Shown piece by piece: positions 29,813 to 38,717 of a DNA stretch of 64,000 nt. The notes beneath the pieces are model-generated. The model was not told where the DNA came from. It saw only the letters and a program-made list of their open reading frames with translations, and made no database searches. The translations under genes and the position numbers were made by a program. Source of the stretch: Brevundimonas sp. (GTDB taxonomy: Bacteria; Pseudomonadota; Alphaproteobacteria; Caulobacterales; Caulobacteraceae); the NCBI RefSeq assembly GCF_029945885.1, contig NZ_JAQSDK010000006.1, forward strand, positions 62,001 to 126,000, given 5' to 3'. Each line of letters starts with the position of its first letter. Within the stretch, counting starts at the first letter, position 1.

Positions 29813-30613
29813 ATGCGCGTGAAGATCCGGCACAGTACCGAATATCACTATGACCAGCCGCCGACCCACGGCCTGCAGCAGTTGCGGATGATCCCCAAGG
29901 CCTCGGCGGGTCAGACCATTGTATCGTGGCGAACCGAGGTGCAGGGCGGTCGCAAGGCGGTGACCTTTACCGACCAGCACAACAACCAGGTCGAGCTGCT
30001 GGCCATCGATCCCGGGGCCCGGTCGGTGACCATTGTCTGTGAGGGCGAGGTCGATACGGCCGATACCGTCGGTATCATCGGCCAGCACGGGGGCTTTGCC
30101 CCGTTGTGGTATTTCCAGCGGACGACGCCGCACACCCGGGCCGGTGCCCGGGTCCGGCAGCTGGTGCGCGACCTCGGCAAGGATTTCGACAATGACACCG
30201 CCCGTCTGCATGCGCTGTCGGCCCTGATCCTGGCCACGGTGCCCTATGCGACGGGGGCGACCGATCTGTCGACGACGGCCGAGCTGGCGCTGGAGGCGGG
30301 GCAGGGGGTCTGTCAGGACCACGCCCATATCTTCATCGCCGCCGCCCGGCTGATGGGTTATCCGGCCCGCTATGTCAGCGGCTATCTGGTGATGAATGAT
30401 CGCGTCGAGCAGGAGGCCGGCCACGCCTGGGCAGAGGCCCATGTCGAGGGGCTGGGATGGGTCGGTTTCGACGTCTCCAACGGCGTGTCGCCCGACCCCC
30501 GCTATGTCCGCGTCGCCACCGGCCTCGACTATGGTGAAGCCGCCCCGATTTCCGGTATCGTCTTCGGTGGACACAACGAATCCATGATCGTGCAGCTGCA
30601 GGTTCAGCAGTAG
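29813..30613 (+). CDS. Transglutaminase-like cysteine peptidase (Anbu operon)
   Basis: The 266-aa product has the Bact_transglu_N beta domain (residues 1-~85) and a transglutaminase core with the catalytic triad C167 (GVCQDHAH), H204 (GHAWAEA) and D220 (GFDVSN). Members are predicted to cleave or cross-link peptide bonds, perhaps undoing the product of the ATP-grasp enzyme. It begins 4 nt after the alpha-E gene. No signal peptide is visible, so it should act in the cytoplasm. Confidence 0.91.
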   Translation: MRVKIRHSTEYHYDQPPTHGLQQLRMIPKASAGQTIVSWRTEVQGGRKAVTFTDQHNNQVELLAIDPGARSVTIVCEGEVDTADTVGIIGQHGGFAPLWYFQRTTPHTRAGARVRQLVRDLGKDFDNDTARLHALSALILATVPYATGATDLSTTAELALEAGQGVCQDHAHIFIAAARLMGYPARYVSGYLVMNDRVEQEAGHAWAEAHVEGLGWVGFDVSNGVSPDPRYVRVATGLDYGEAAPISGIVFGGHNESMIVQLQVQQ

Positions 30614-30647
30614 CGATGTCTGCCCGACCGAACCCTGTGAGACTGTC

Positions 30648-31421
30648 ATGACCTATTGCGTTGGCCTGCGCCTGAACAAGGGGCTGGTGTTCATGACCGA
30701 CACCCGGACCAATGCCGGTGTCGACAACATCGCCAAGGTCCGGAAGATGTTCAGCTGGCACAAACCGGGCGAGCGGATGATCACGATCATGACCGCCGGC
30801 AACCTGGCCACCACCCAGTCGGTGGTCAGCACCCTGGATGAACGCAGCAAGGTCCCGGCCGAGCGCAATCCCTCCCTGCTCGAGGTGCCGACCATGTTCC
30901 AGGCGGCGCGTCTGGTCGGCGAGACCCTGCGCGAGACCATCAAGATGAATTCGCACAGCGGCCAGACCGCCGAGGCCAAATTCGGTGCCACGATCATCGT
31001 CGGCGGCCAGATCAAGGGCATGCCGCCGCGCCTGTTCCTGATCTATCCGGAAGGCAATTTCATCGAGGCCACCGAGGACAATCCCTTCTTCCAGATCGGC
31101 GAGACCAAATATGGTCGGCCCATCCTGGTGCGTGGCTTTGATCCGGATATGAGTTTCGAACAGGCCGTCAAACTGCTGATGGTGTCGTTCGACTCAACGC
31201 TGAAGGCCAATCTGTCGGTCGGCCTGCCGCTGGATTTCCAGATCTATCGCACCGATGACTATGCCCCGGCTCACGAGCAGCGGGTCGAGCAGGATGATCC
31301 CTATTTCCAGACCATTGCCAGCGAATGGGCCGGCGCGCTGAAGGGGGCGTTCGACTCCCTGCCGGACCCGGAATTCCAAGGCGGGCCGCCGGTGACCCAG
31401 ACACCGGGAGGCGGCCGCTGA
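30648..31421 (+). CDS. Anbu, ancestral beta-subunit proteasome homologue
   Basis: Anbu (also called BPH) is a proteasome-fold protein related to HslV and the 20S beta subunit. The nucleophile is T2, exposed after removal of Met1 (MTYCVGL). D18 in MTDTRTN and K33 in the VRKMFSW segment match the proteasome Asp17/Lys33 positions. The 257-aa length is typical. Known Anbu structures form open helical or lock-washer assemblies and no physiological substrate is established. The 34-nt gap and order place it as the last gene of the four-gene operon. Confidence 0.93.
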   Translation: MTYCVGLRLNKGLVFMTDTRTNAGVDNIAKVRKMFSWHKPGERMITIMTAGNLATTQSVVSTLDERSKVPAERNPSLLEVPTMFQAARLVGETLRETIKMNSHSGQTAEAKFGATIIVGGQIKGMPPRLFLIYPEGNFIEATEDNPFFQIGETKYGRPILVRGFDPDMSFEQAVKLLMVSFDSTLKANLSVGLPLDFQIYRTDDYAPAHEQRVEQDDPYFQTIASEWAGALKGAFDSLPDPEFQGGPPVTQTPGGGR

Positions 31422-31467
31422 TGACTGCGGCCGCCGAATCCTTTCCCGGCAATCCTGCGGCCCGGTC

Positions 31468-32016
31468 CTAGCCGGGATTGAGGGTGTAGCCCTGCTGCTG
31501 CAGCAGGGCGAAGGCGGTCATCGCCGACAGGGACAGCTTCACCTCCGGAAGCAGGTCGGCCTTTGTCATCCGGTAGGCGACCGCTGTCTGGCCGCACAGC
31601 CAGATGTCGACGCCGTGGGTGGCCAGGGCCGCGATGGTCGGGGCGCTGCCGTTGACGGCCCCGTCATTGCGCGCCGCATAGACCTCTTGGGTCAGCAGGT
31701 CGGCGGCCGCGCCGCCGTGGACCACGACCGCGACATGGATGTCGGCAAGCGGGATACCGGCCTCGACATGCATGTTGATGAAGCGCGCAGCCGAGTCGAT
31801 CGCCCGGTTGAACTGGCCGGGCGTGGCCTTGTCGGTCACGTTGAAGATCACCCGGAAGACGGTGCCTTCCGGAATGGGCAGCTCGCTCTCGACCGTGGCG
31901 ATGTCACCGAAGGTCGGGAACACGGGACCGGCGTGGAAGCCGGCGCGCGGCTCGGCCACCGCCTGGACAGGCAGCAGCAACAGGGCAGCGACGACGGCAG
32001 CAAACATCTTCAGCAT
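31468..32016 (-). CDS. Secreted DsrE-family protein
   Basis: The 182-aa product has a signal peptide cleaved near AVAEP (about residue 21) and a DsrE/DsrF-like domain: FNVTDKATPGQFN, IHVAVVVHGGAA and a single conserved Cys in VDIWLCGQTA. DsrE-type proteins handle sulfur in Dsr and Tus pathways using such a Cys, but periplasmic members have no firm role. It is convergent with the Anbu gene, 46 nt away, and is probably monocistronic. Confidence 0.85.
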   Translation of the reverse strand: MLKMFAAVVAALLLLPVQAVAEPRAGFHAGPVFPTFGDIATVESELPIPEGTVFRVIFNVTDKATPGQFNRAIDSAARFINMHVEAGIPLADIHVAVVVHGGAAADLLTQEVYAARNDGAVNGSAPTIAALATHGVDIWLCGQTAVAYRMTKADLLPEVKLSLSAMTAFALLQQQGYTLNPG

Positions 32017-32089
32017 GGGAACCTCGCTTTCCCCGCCTTGCTAGCAGGCCGTTCGCCCGGCGACGAGACCGAGGGACCCCGGCCGCGCG

Positions 32090-33166
32090 TCAGTCGCCCG
32101 GTGCGGGTGTCACCATATGTCCGGCCTCGGGACGGGCCCGGCCGGACAGAACGGTCCGGTAGACTGTCTCCAGAGCGGCGTAGCCTGCATGGGTCCTGAC
32201 CTCCAGCCAGCCGTTGGCGGCGATGAAGTCGTCCAGCGCGGCCTGGATGCGGGTGTTCAACACCGCGCCACCCCAGTCCTTCGCGCGCTGACGTGCCTGG
32301 TCCGGGGCGAAGAAGAAGGTCGGCCGCGGTCCCGGCAGACGGCCCGGTCCGACGGCCCCGCCGGCCTGGTGGGTGCTGCCCACGACGGCGCTGTGCACCA
32401 GCTGCTCACCGAGACTGTGGTGGACCGCGGCCACGACTTCGGGATTGCCGGCGAAGTCGACGAACACGACCTGCCCGTCGATCGGGGTGTCGGCCAGGCT
32501 GTCATAGGTGCGGGTCTCGGCGTAGCAGCCGACGCCCTCGACAAAGCCGGTATTGCGCGGCGAGGTCAGGCCAATGACGCGCACGCCGCGTTTGGCCAGC
32601 AGCCAGCCGAGGCCCAGGGCGGTCTTGCTGGAGGCACTGGACAGGATGAAGGTGGTGGCCCCGAAATCCGCATGCTCCGCGAAATAGTCGTCCAGCAGAA
32701 AGGCGGTCAGGAACAGGGGGCGAAGCAGGGCGATCTGGTCGTCGCGCGGGCCGGGCGCGGCCTCGATGAGGCTGTTGTAGGCTGGCGGCAGGTCGGCGCG
32801 ATGCGGCGCGGCATCGACCACCCCCCAGGGCTTGCGTTCCAGCCGGGTGACCCAGTGGGTCGCCATCGGCAGATAGCCGAAAAACCGTGTGCCGACGGGG
32901 ATCGCCTCGACCATCGAACGCCGGACCCGGGCGAAGCCCCAGACCGGGATCCGGCCCCAGTTGTCGGCCGCGGGGAAGAAGCGCCAGTAGCCGAGACGGT
33001 CGCCGTAGACGCCGTAGGTGATGTTGTTGGCGGTCAGGGCGAAGCGTTCGATGTCCAGCATCACCTCGCCGTCTTCCAGCGGGACCGTGTCGGGCGCAGG
33101 CAGGGGGCGAACCTCGGTCAGCGACAGGTCCGTCCGGTCGATCAGAAAATCCCAGTCCTGCATCAT
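32090..33166 (-). CDS. DUF2855 family protein (MDR-like)
   Basis: The 358-aa product matches DUF2855, a family with a GroES-like N-terminal part and a degenerate dinucleotide-binding domain similar to medium-chain dehydrogenases. It shows LTANNITYGVYGDRLGYW near the N terminus and FILSSASSKTALGLGWLL in the Rossmann region, in which the normal GxGxxG is replaced by SSASSKTA. No enzyme activity is established. It is divergent from an FAD oxidoreductase gene with ~93 bp between starts. Confidence 0.85.
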   Translation of the reverse strand: MMQDWDFLIDRTDLSLTEVRPLPAPDTVPLEDGEVMLDIERFALTANNITYGVYGDRLGYWRFFPAADNWGRIPVWGFARVRRSMVEAIPVGTRFFGYLPMATHWVTRLERKPWGVVDAAPHRADLPPAYNSLIEAAPGPRDDQIALLRPLFLTAFLLDDYFAEHADFGATTFILSSASSKTALGLGWLLAKRGVRVIGLTSPRNTGFVEGVGCYAETRTYDSLADTPIDGQVVFVDFAGNPEVVAAVHHSLGEQLVHSAVVGSTHQAGGAVGPGRLPGPRPTFFFAPDQARQRAKDWGGAVLNTRIQAALDDFIAANGWLEVRTHAGYAALETVYRTVLSGRARPEAGHMVTPAPGD

Positions 33167-33259
33167 ACGTCCCTCTGATCCCTTCCGGCGGGCAGGTTGT
33201 TAAAGACAACGCCGGTCTCTAAGCGTGATGCGCCGCGGATGCGGGGGGAACAAGACCGA

Positions 33260-34702
33260 ATGACAAGATCCACCGAGATCGAGACCGACTATCTGGTCGT
33301 CGGCAGTGGCGCGATGGGCCTGGCCTTCGCCGACACCCTGGTCGCCGAGAGCGACGCCCGGATCACCATCGTCGACCGGCATGGCCAGCCGGGCGGCCAC
33401 TGGAACGACGCCTATTCCTTCGTCGCCCTGCACCAGCCGTCCGCCTATTACGGCGTCAATTCCATGCCCCTGGGATCGGGGATCAAGGATACGCACGGGG
33501 TCAATGCCGGTCTGTACGAACTGGCGACCGGGCCGGAGGTCTGCGGCTATTTCAGTGCGGTGATGCGGCAGAAACTGCTGGCGAGCGGGCGGGTCGACTA
33601 TCTTCCGATGACGGACTATCGCGGCGACGGACAGCTGGTCTCGCTGCTGACCGGGGACGAGACCCGGGTGAAGGTCCGGCGCAGGACGGTCGATGCGACC
33701 TATACCGCCACCGCGGTTCCATCGACCACGGCCCCCGCCTATGCGGTCGCGGACGGGGTGCGTCTGGTGACGCCCAATGCCCTGCCGCATCTGGCCCGGT
33801 CGGACGCCCCGGTGCCGACGGGCTATGTCATCATCGGCGCGGGCAAGACGGCGATGGATGCGGGGGTCTGGCTGCTGGGGGCCGGGGTCCCGGCCGACCG
33901 GATCCGCTGGGTGATGCCGCGCGATTCCTGGCTGATCAATCGTCAGACCACCCAGCCCGGAGCCGAATTCTTTCACGACTCGATCGGGGCCTATGCCCGA
34001 AAGCTGGGGGCCTTCGCCACGGCGACGGACACCGAGGCCCTGTTCGAACAGCTGGAGGCGTCCGGGAACATGCTGCGCATCGACCCGTCGGTCCGTCCGC
34101 AGATGTTCCATTATGCCACGGTCTCGATCGCGGAGATCGAGGCCCTGCGCGGCATTGCCGATGTAATCCGTCATGGCCGGGTGCGCGCGATCGAGGCCGA
34201 TGGCCTTCGCTTCGATGACGCCTTCGTCCCGGTCGCGGCGGGGTCCCTCTATATCGACTGCACAGCCTCAGGGATCACCCGGCGGCCGTCGGTCCCGGTC
34301 TTCGCCCCCGACCGCATTACCCTGCAGGTGGTGCAAGGCCCCCTCGTGACCTTCAGCGCCGCGCTGATCGCCTGGGTCGAGGCCCATATGGATGACGAGG
34401 ACCGCAAGAACGCCCTGTGCGCGCCTTTCCCGTTTCCGAATGGAATCCTCGACTTTCCGCAGGCCGAACTGGCCAACCTGCGTCATCAGGTGCTCCGGTC
34501 GTCCGAGCCTGCGCTGCGGGGCTGGATCCGGGACAGTCGTCTGGACGGTTTCGGCAAGGTCGTTGACGGGGTGACGCCGGACGAGACCGACAAGATGGCC
34601 GTTCTGGGCCGCCTGCGCGAGGCGATGCGGCCCGCCATGGCCAATCTTCAGGTCCTGGCCGCCCAGGCGACCGGGGATGCGGTCACGGCGGCGATGGCCT
34701 GA
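33260..34702 (+). CDS. FAD/NAD(P)-binding oxidoreductase (monooxygenase-like)
   Basis: The 480-aa product has an N-terminal FAD-binding Rossmann motif DYLVVGSGAMGLAFA and a second GxGxxA-type motif, YVIIGAGKTAMDAGVW (about residues 193-208), as in flavin monooxygenase-like enzymes. Between them lies ADTLVA...DRHGQPGGHWNDAY. The ATG at 33260 sets the FAD motif at residue 12, the usual distance. The substrate is unknown. The divergent DUF2855 gene may be a functional partner. Confidence 0.84.
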   Translation: MTRSTEIETDYLVVGSGAMGLAFADTLVAESDARITIVDRHGQPGGHWNDAYSFVALHQPSAYYGVNSMPLGSGIKDTHGVNAGLYELATGPEVCGYFSAVMRQKLLASGRVDYLPMTDYRGDGQLVSLLTGDETRVKVRRRTVDATYTATAVPSTTAPAYAVADGVRLVTPNALPHLARSDAPVPTGYVIIGAGKTAMDAGVWLLGAGVPADRIRWVMPRDSWLINRQTTQPGAEFFHDSIGAYARKLGAFATATDTEALFEQLEASGNMLRIDPSVRPQMFHYATVSIAEIEALRGIADVIRHGRVRAIEADGLRFDDAFVPVAAGSLYIDCTASGITRRPSVPVFAPDRITLQVVQGPLVTFSAALIAWVEAHMDDEDRKNALCAPFPFPNGILDFPQAELANLRHQVLRSSEPALRGWIRDSRLDGFGKVVDGVTPDETDKMAVLGRLREAMRPAMANLQVLAAQATGDAVTAAMA

Positions 34703-34798
34703 TCTGCCAGGGCGGCGATGCGCCGCAACCGGTCGGGTCTTTCGGCGACGCCGTTCACAGGCGAAGCGCAAGCCCGGGCCCATCGACGACCGGATTGT

Positions 34799-36175
34799 CT
34801 ATTCGATCGGTCGTTCCTGCGAGAGGAGGTCCTCTTCGCCGGAGTCGCGCCGTTCCGCTGCGATGGTGGCCTCGATATGGTCATCGGGACTGACTGACAT
34901 GGTGTCGCTCGCCCCCCTCGCGGCCTGGGCCGGTGCCGGGGCCACCGGCGTGTCCCGGCTGGGCTTGGCGTTGATGGCGCGCGCCAGATCCGGAAACTGG
35001 TCGATACGCAGGCGATAGATCGGTTCGGGCAGGGTGAAGCCGGCCGCCTCGATTGCCATTTTCGCGGCACGGATAGAGCGACTGCGGGCCTTCAGGAAAT
35101 CGGCATCCCCCTGATTGATCCACGCCATGAATTTCAGAACGATATTGCTGTCGCCGACGGTGACGATCAGGCCGCTCGGCGCGGGCTTGTCGAGAATGAA
35201 GTCCAGCGCCGCCAGCGCCGCCACACCGGTGCTGATGGCGGCTTCCGGGTCATCCTCGGCGTCGACGCCCAGGTCGAACTCCAGCCGCCGTTCGGGATTG
35301 CGCGTGTAGTTCAGGATGACGGCCTTGAAGACGATCGCATTGGGGATGCGCAGGTGATTGCCGTCCAGCGTCATCAGCACGGTGGCGCGTGAGGTCAGGC
35401 GCACCACCTTGCCCTCCTGGCTGTCGATGACGACGTGGTCATTGGCGCGGAACGGCTGGCGCAGGCTGAGCATGATGCTGGAGATGTAGTTCTCCAGCGT
35501 GTCGCGAACCGCGAAACCGATCGCCAGGCCGATCACCCCGGCCCCGCCCAGCACCGTGCCCATCAGGGCGGTGGCCCCGACGAGGTTGAGCGCCAGCACG
35601 ATCCCGGCGACCGCACTGGTGACCCGGACCGCCTGGGCCAGAAGTTCGCCGACAAAGGGGTTCGGTGTCAGGCCGCGCCAGAACCGGCTGAACGACGCCA
35701 CCCACCAGCCGAAGGCGACAAAGACCGCCAGCACCAGGCCGCCCAGCAGCAGCAGCGGCGCGCTGTTGACCACCGACCGGAGCAGGGCGGTCAGCTTCTG
35801 CAGGAAGGGCGAGACCCGCTCGCCGACGTCGACACTGGCCGCGATGTCATTGCGGACCGCGACCACGCCGTCGACGCGACCGGCGATCTGTTCGGCCCGC
35901 ACGAGGTCGGCCCGATCCGGCAGGGCCCCGTCCAGCGTCACCACGCCTTCGGCAACGCGCACCCGGACGGCGGACAGGGCGTCCAGTTCTCCGAAGATGC
36001 GGCGCAGGCGTTCGGCGATGGCGGCGTCCGATCGCGCGTCGCTATCCGTGCGGATGACCGGTGCGGCCGGAGCCGGCTCGGCCGCCTGGGCGTGGACCCG
36101 GTCCGCCAGGGCGGTCAGGCCGAGGGCCAGTGTCAGACAGGCCACCAGATGGACGCCACTGTTCTTCGACTTCAC
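34799..36175 (-). CDS. BON-domain MscS-type mechanosensitive channel
   Basis: The product starts with a signal peptide (cleaved near VHAQA) and a periplasmic BON domain (residues ~45-115), then three to four membrane helices and an MscS core. The pore-lining helix with its Gly/Ala pattern is in the GTVLGGAGVIGLAIGFAVRDTLENYIS region (short form: AGVIGLAIGFAVRDTLEN). The cytoplasmic MscS beta domain follows. The GTG at 36175 places the signal peptide correctly; an ATG 51 nt upstream is possible. It probably relieves osmotic stress or senses the envelope via the BON domain. Confidence 0.85.
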   Translation of the reverse strand: MKSKNSGVHLVACLTLALGLTALADRVHAQAAEPAPAAPVIRTDSDARSDAAIAERLRRIFGELDALSAVRVRVAEGVVTLDGALPDRADLVRAEQIAGRVDGVVAVRNDIAASVDVGERVSPFLQKLTALLRSVVNSAPLLLLGGLVLAVFVAFGWWVASFSRFWRGLTPNPFVGELLAQAVRVTSAVAGIVLALNLVGATALMGTVLGGAGVIGLAIGFAVRDTLENYISSIMLSLRQPFRANDHVVIDSQEGKVVRLTSRATVLMTLDGNHLRIPNAIVFKAVILNYTRNPERRLEFDLGVDAEDDPEAAISTGVAALAALDFILDKPAPSGLIVTVGDSNIVLKFMAWINQGDADFLKARSRSIRAAKMAIEAAGFTLPEPIYRLRIDQFPDLARAINAKPSRDTPVAPAPAQAARGASDTMSVSPDDHIEATIAAERRDSGEEDLLSQERPIE

Positions 36176-36317
36176 CTGGCCATCCTGAAAAACCCGCCCC
36201 GGCGCATCAGGCCCCGGCGCGGGCATTGTTCAGCAAACCGGGGAAACACGCAAAGGCAGGCGGATCGGTGCGGGGCCGTCGCGTCAGCCGTTCGCCACCA
36301 TGGCCCTGACCGGCGCG

Positions 36318-36467
36318 CTAGAGTTTCCGTCGTCCCGTGACGACCTGGTAGATCACCACCACCACGGCGACGATCAGCAGGAGGTGGATGAGGCCACCGG
36401 CGATGTGGAAGGCGAGAAAGCCCAGAAGCCAGAGGACGACGAGAATAGCGGCGACAATCCAGAGCAT
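36318..36467 (-). CDS. Lmo0937-family 49-aa membrane protein
   Basis: The 49-residue product has two hydrophobic helices (residues ~3-20 and ~27-43) and a basic tail VTGRRKL. It matches the tiny lmo0937/DUF5670-type membrane proteins, often stress-induced. An excellent GGAGGG ribosome site lies 5 nt before the ATG, which rejects the longer upstream frame. Function is unknown. It stands alone between mscS-like and epimerase genes. Confidence 0.8.
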   Translation of the reverse strand: MLWIVAAILVVLWLLGFLAFHIAGGLIHLLLIVAVVVVIYQVVTGRRKL

Positions 36468-36570
36468 ATGACCCTCCAGGGTTCCTGGCGGCCCGATTCC
36501 GCCGCGTTCACGCAGGAACACCATGCCCACGGGATCGTTCCGTCCCGGTCGCCTTTCCAGCAAGCCGGGA

Positions 36571-37509
36571 TCAGGCTGACAGCGTGGCGGGCCTGGCCTG
36601 GGGGTTCGATACCGCGGTCGACGACAGGCCGGTCCCGGCGGCAATGAAACGGTCCGTCAGCAGCCGGAATCCCTCGTCAATTCCGATCGCGGCCTTCCAT
36701 CCCAGCAGCTGGGCCGCGAGAGCGGTGTCGCCCCTGAAGCGGGCGACATCATAGTTGCGGGACGGATGGGTCTGGCCGTCGACCTGCCCGGGGCTGACGC
36801 GAGCCGCCAGCTCGGCCAGCTGGCGCAGGGTCGTTCCGTGTCCGCTGACGAAATGGATCGGGGGCAGGGCGTGACCGGCTTCGGTCGCGTCAACCAGAAG
36901 GTTCAGGCCCCGGGCCACATCGTCGATATGGGTGAAGTCGAACATATTGTCCGCGCCCTCGACCCGAACCGATCCGCCTGTCGCCGCGGCGCGTGCGAAA
37001 GCCGGCACGACGCGATCGGCATGATCCTCGATACAGCCGTAGACATTTGAAAATCGCGCGATGGCGGCCGTGACTCCACGCGCCTGCGCAGCCTGGATGA
37101 GCTGTTCGCCGGCGACCTTGGACCGGGCATAGACATTGAGGGGGCGCAGCGGTGCCGTTTCCGGAACCGGCAGGGCTTCGGGTTCACCGTAGACCTCCCG
37201 GCTGCTGGCAAACACGATCCAGGGGTGGTGGGGCTGACGGCCCGCGCTGTCCAGCAGGCCCGTCAGCGCGTCCACATTGGTCGCCCATGCAAGTTCGGGG
37301 TCGCGCTGGGCCCAGACGACGCGCGACACCGCCGCCAGATGGATGATGCCCGCGACGCCTTCCATGGCAGCCTGCAGGGCCTCGCCGTTGCGAATGTCCT
37401 GATCGGGCGTGTCGCGAATATCGAAGGATCGGACCTTGCCGCCCGATTGCTGAATTCGATCCGAGATGGCTCGGCCGATCAGGCCCGAAGACCCCGTGAT
37501 TAAAATCAT
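36571..37509 (-). CDS. NAD-dependent nucleotide-sugar epimerase/dehydratase
   Basis: The 312-aa extended SDR has the NAD-binding motif ITGSSGLIGRAI at the N terminus and an active-site Y-x-x-x-K in VYARSK. A Ser upstream (SSREVYG) completes the triad. It is likely a UDP-sugar 4-epimerase or related enzyme; the substrate cannot be read. It lies 92 nt downstream of a GT2 gene, so its product probably feeds the glycan of this locus. The ATG at 37509 is set by the Rossmann motif. Confidence 0.86.
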   Translation of the reverse strand: MILITGSSGLIGRAISDRIQQSGGKVRSFDIRDTPDQDIRNGEALQAAMEGVAGIIHLAAVSRVVWAQRDPELAWATNVDALTGLLDSAGRQPHHPWIVFASSREVYGEPEALPVPETAPLRPLNVYARSKVAGEQLIQAAQARGVTAAIARFSNVYGCIEDHADRVVPAFARAAATGGSVRVEGADNMFDFTHIDDVARGLNLLVDATEAGHALPPIHFVSGHGTTLRQLAELAARVSPGQVDGQTHPSRNYDVARFRGDTALAAQLLGWKAAIGIDEGFRLLTDRFIAAGTGLSSTAVSNPQARPATLSA

Positions 37510-37601
37510 AATTCTACGCTTCCGGGGGCCGGGCAATGCTGCGGTCAGGCCGCAGTCATCGGGATCAGTGTGAGGGGGAAGAGGCGGAAGGGCAACGCTT
37601 G

Positions 37602-38717
37602 TTAACCCGGTGGCGGCATGTGGCCGGGAGGGTGGTCATGGCCGGGTTTTCCGGCCTGTAGCGGGTGGACGTCCGACGGGTCGACCCGGGCCGCCTGGGC
37701 CGCGCTCCATCCCCATTCGCAGGCGACACCGTCCTGACAGGCGGAAGCCGCGAAGGCGTTCCTGAGGAACAGCGCCAGTCGTTGAGCCGTGCGGGTTGCC
37801 GGTGGCCACAGGCTGCTGAGTACGACGGCGATCAGCACCATGGCGTCGCCGGACCCGGCCAGCCGGGCGCGCCGTAACATATGGGCGATCCCGCCGGGTG
37901 ACAGTCCGGCCCACATCCGCAACGCCCCCATGGCCCAGAAGACGCGCGGGTCGATCTTTGCCGGGGCCGGCTCTGACAACAGGGACTCATAGTCATGACC
38001 GGCGTGACAGGCGTCGCGGCAGCGGTACATGCGGTCGACCGCATCCTCGACCTGGCGTTGCTGCGAAACCAGTCGGGTGCTCGTGCGGGCAAAGCGATGC
38101 CGGTAGAGGGCATCTGGCAGGATCATCAATCGACCCTGGCGGGCGAGGCGACGGTAGAGGTCAAGATCCTCCCAGAACACGCAGGCCTGGCGGTACCCGT
38201 CGGCAGCGTCAAACGCCTGTTTCAGGAACAGGATGGAGCCGTGGGCGAACGGGGCCCGGAATGTCGAGGAGGACAGCGACGCCCTGTCCCGGGCCCGAAC
38301 CCTGTTGCCCTGATGGTCGATCCCCTCCCACAGCGTGCCGACAAGGACGGCGTCCGGATGGTCATCCAGCGTCTGCATCTGCGCGCGAAGCCGGTCGGGA
38401 TGCGCGATGTCGTCCGCGTCCATCCGGGCGACCCGGGGGGCTTTCGCCTCGGACGCTGCCCAGTTGGCGCTATCCGCGGGACCGAAGGAGGCGGGCCGAC
38501 GGCAGACGCGGATCCGCGGGTCGCGTGCGGCCCAGGCGTCGATCACCACGCCGCTGCCATCGGTGGAGCCGTCGTCGCAGATGACGAACTCGAAATCGGT
38601 CCACGTCTGGTTGACGATGCTGCGGATCGCATCTTCCAGATAGGGCAGGGCGTCTCTCACCGGCAGAACAACGCTCAGGACGGGAATGAGCGACGGCGCT
38701 TGAACGGTTTCGCTCAT
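37602..38717 (-). CDS. Family 2 glycosyltransferase
   Basis: The 371-aa GT-A enzyme opens SVVLPVRDALPYLEDAI, with CDDGSTDGS nucleotide binding and the metal-binding MDADD (DxD-type) motif. A hydrophobic C-terminal stretch (residues ~290-340) may sit at the membrane. Its ATG overlaps the stop of the GT4 gene by 4 nt, so the two are translated together. The acceptor and sugar are unknown; by context it extends a lipid-linked glycan. Confidence 0.88.
   Translation of the reverse strand: MSETVQAPSLIPVLSVVLPVRDALPYLEDAIRSIVNQTWTDFEFVICDDGSTDGSGVVIDAWAARDPRIRVCRRPASFGPADSANWAASEAKAPRVARMDADDIAHPDRLRAQMQTLDDHPDAVLVGTLWEGIDHQGNRVRARDRASLSSSTFRAPFAHGSILFLKQAFDAADGYRQACVFWEDLDLYRRLARQGRLMILPDALYRHRFARTSTRLVSQQRQVEDAVDRMYRCRDACHAGHDYESLLSEPAPAKIDPRVFWAMGALRMWAGLSPGGIAHMLRRARLAGSGDAMVLIAVVLSSLWPPATRTAQRLALFLRNAFAASACQDGVACEWGWSAAQAARVDPSDVHPLQAGKPGHDHPPGHMPPPG

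Noticed and set aside
36481..36519. Inverted repeat GTTCCTG/CAGGAAC upstream of the 49-aa membrane protein gene
   Set aside because: Arms are only 7 bp with a 25-nt spacer, easily expected by chance.
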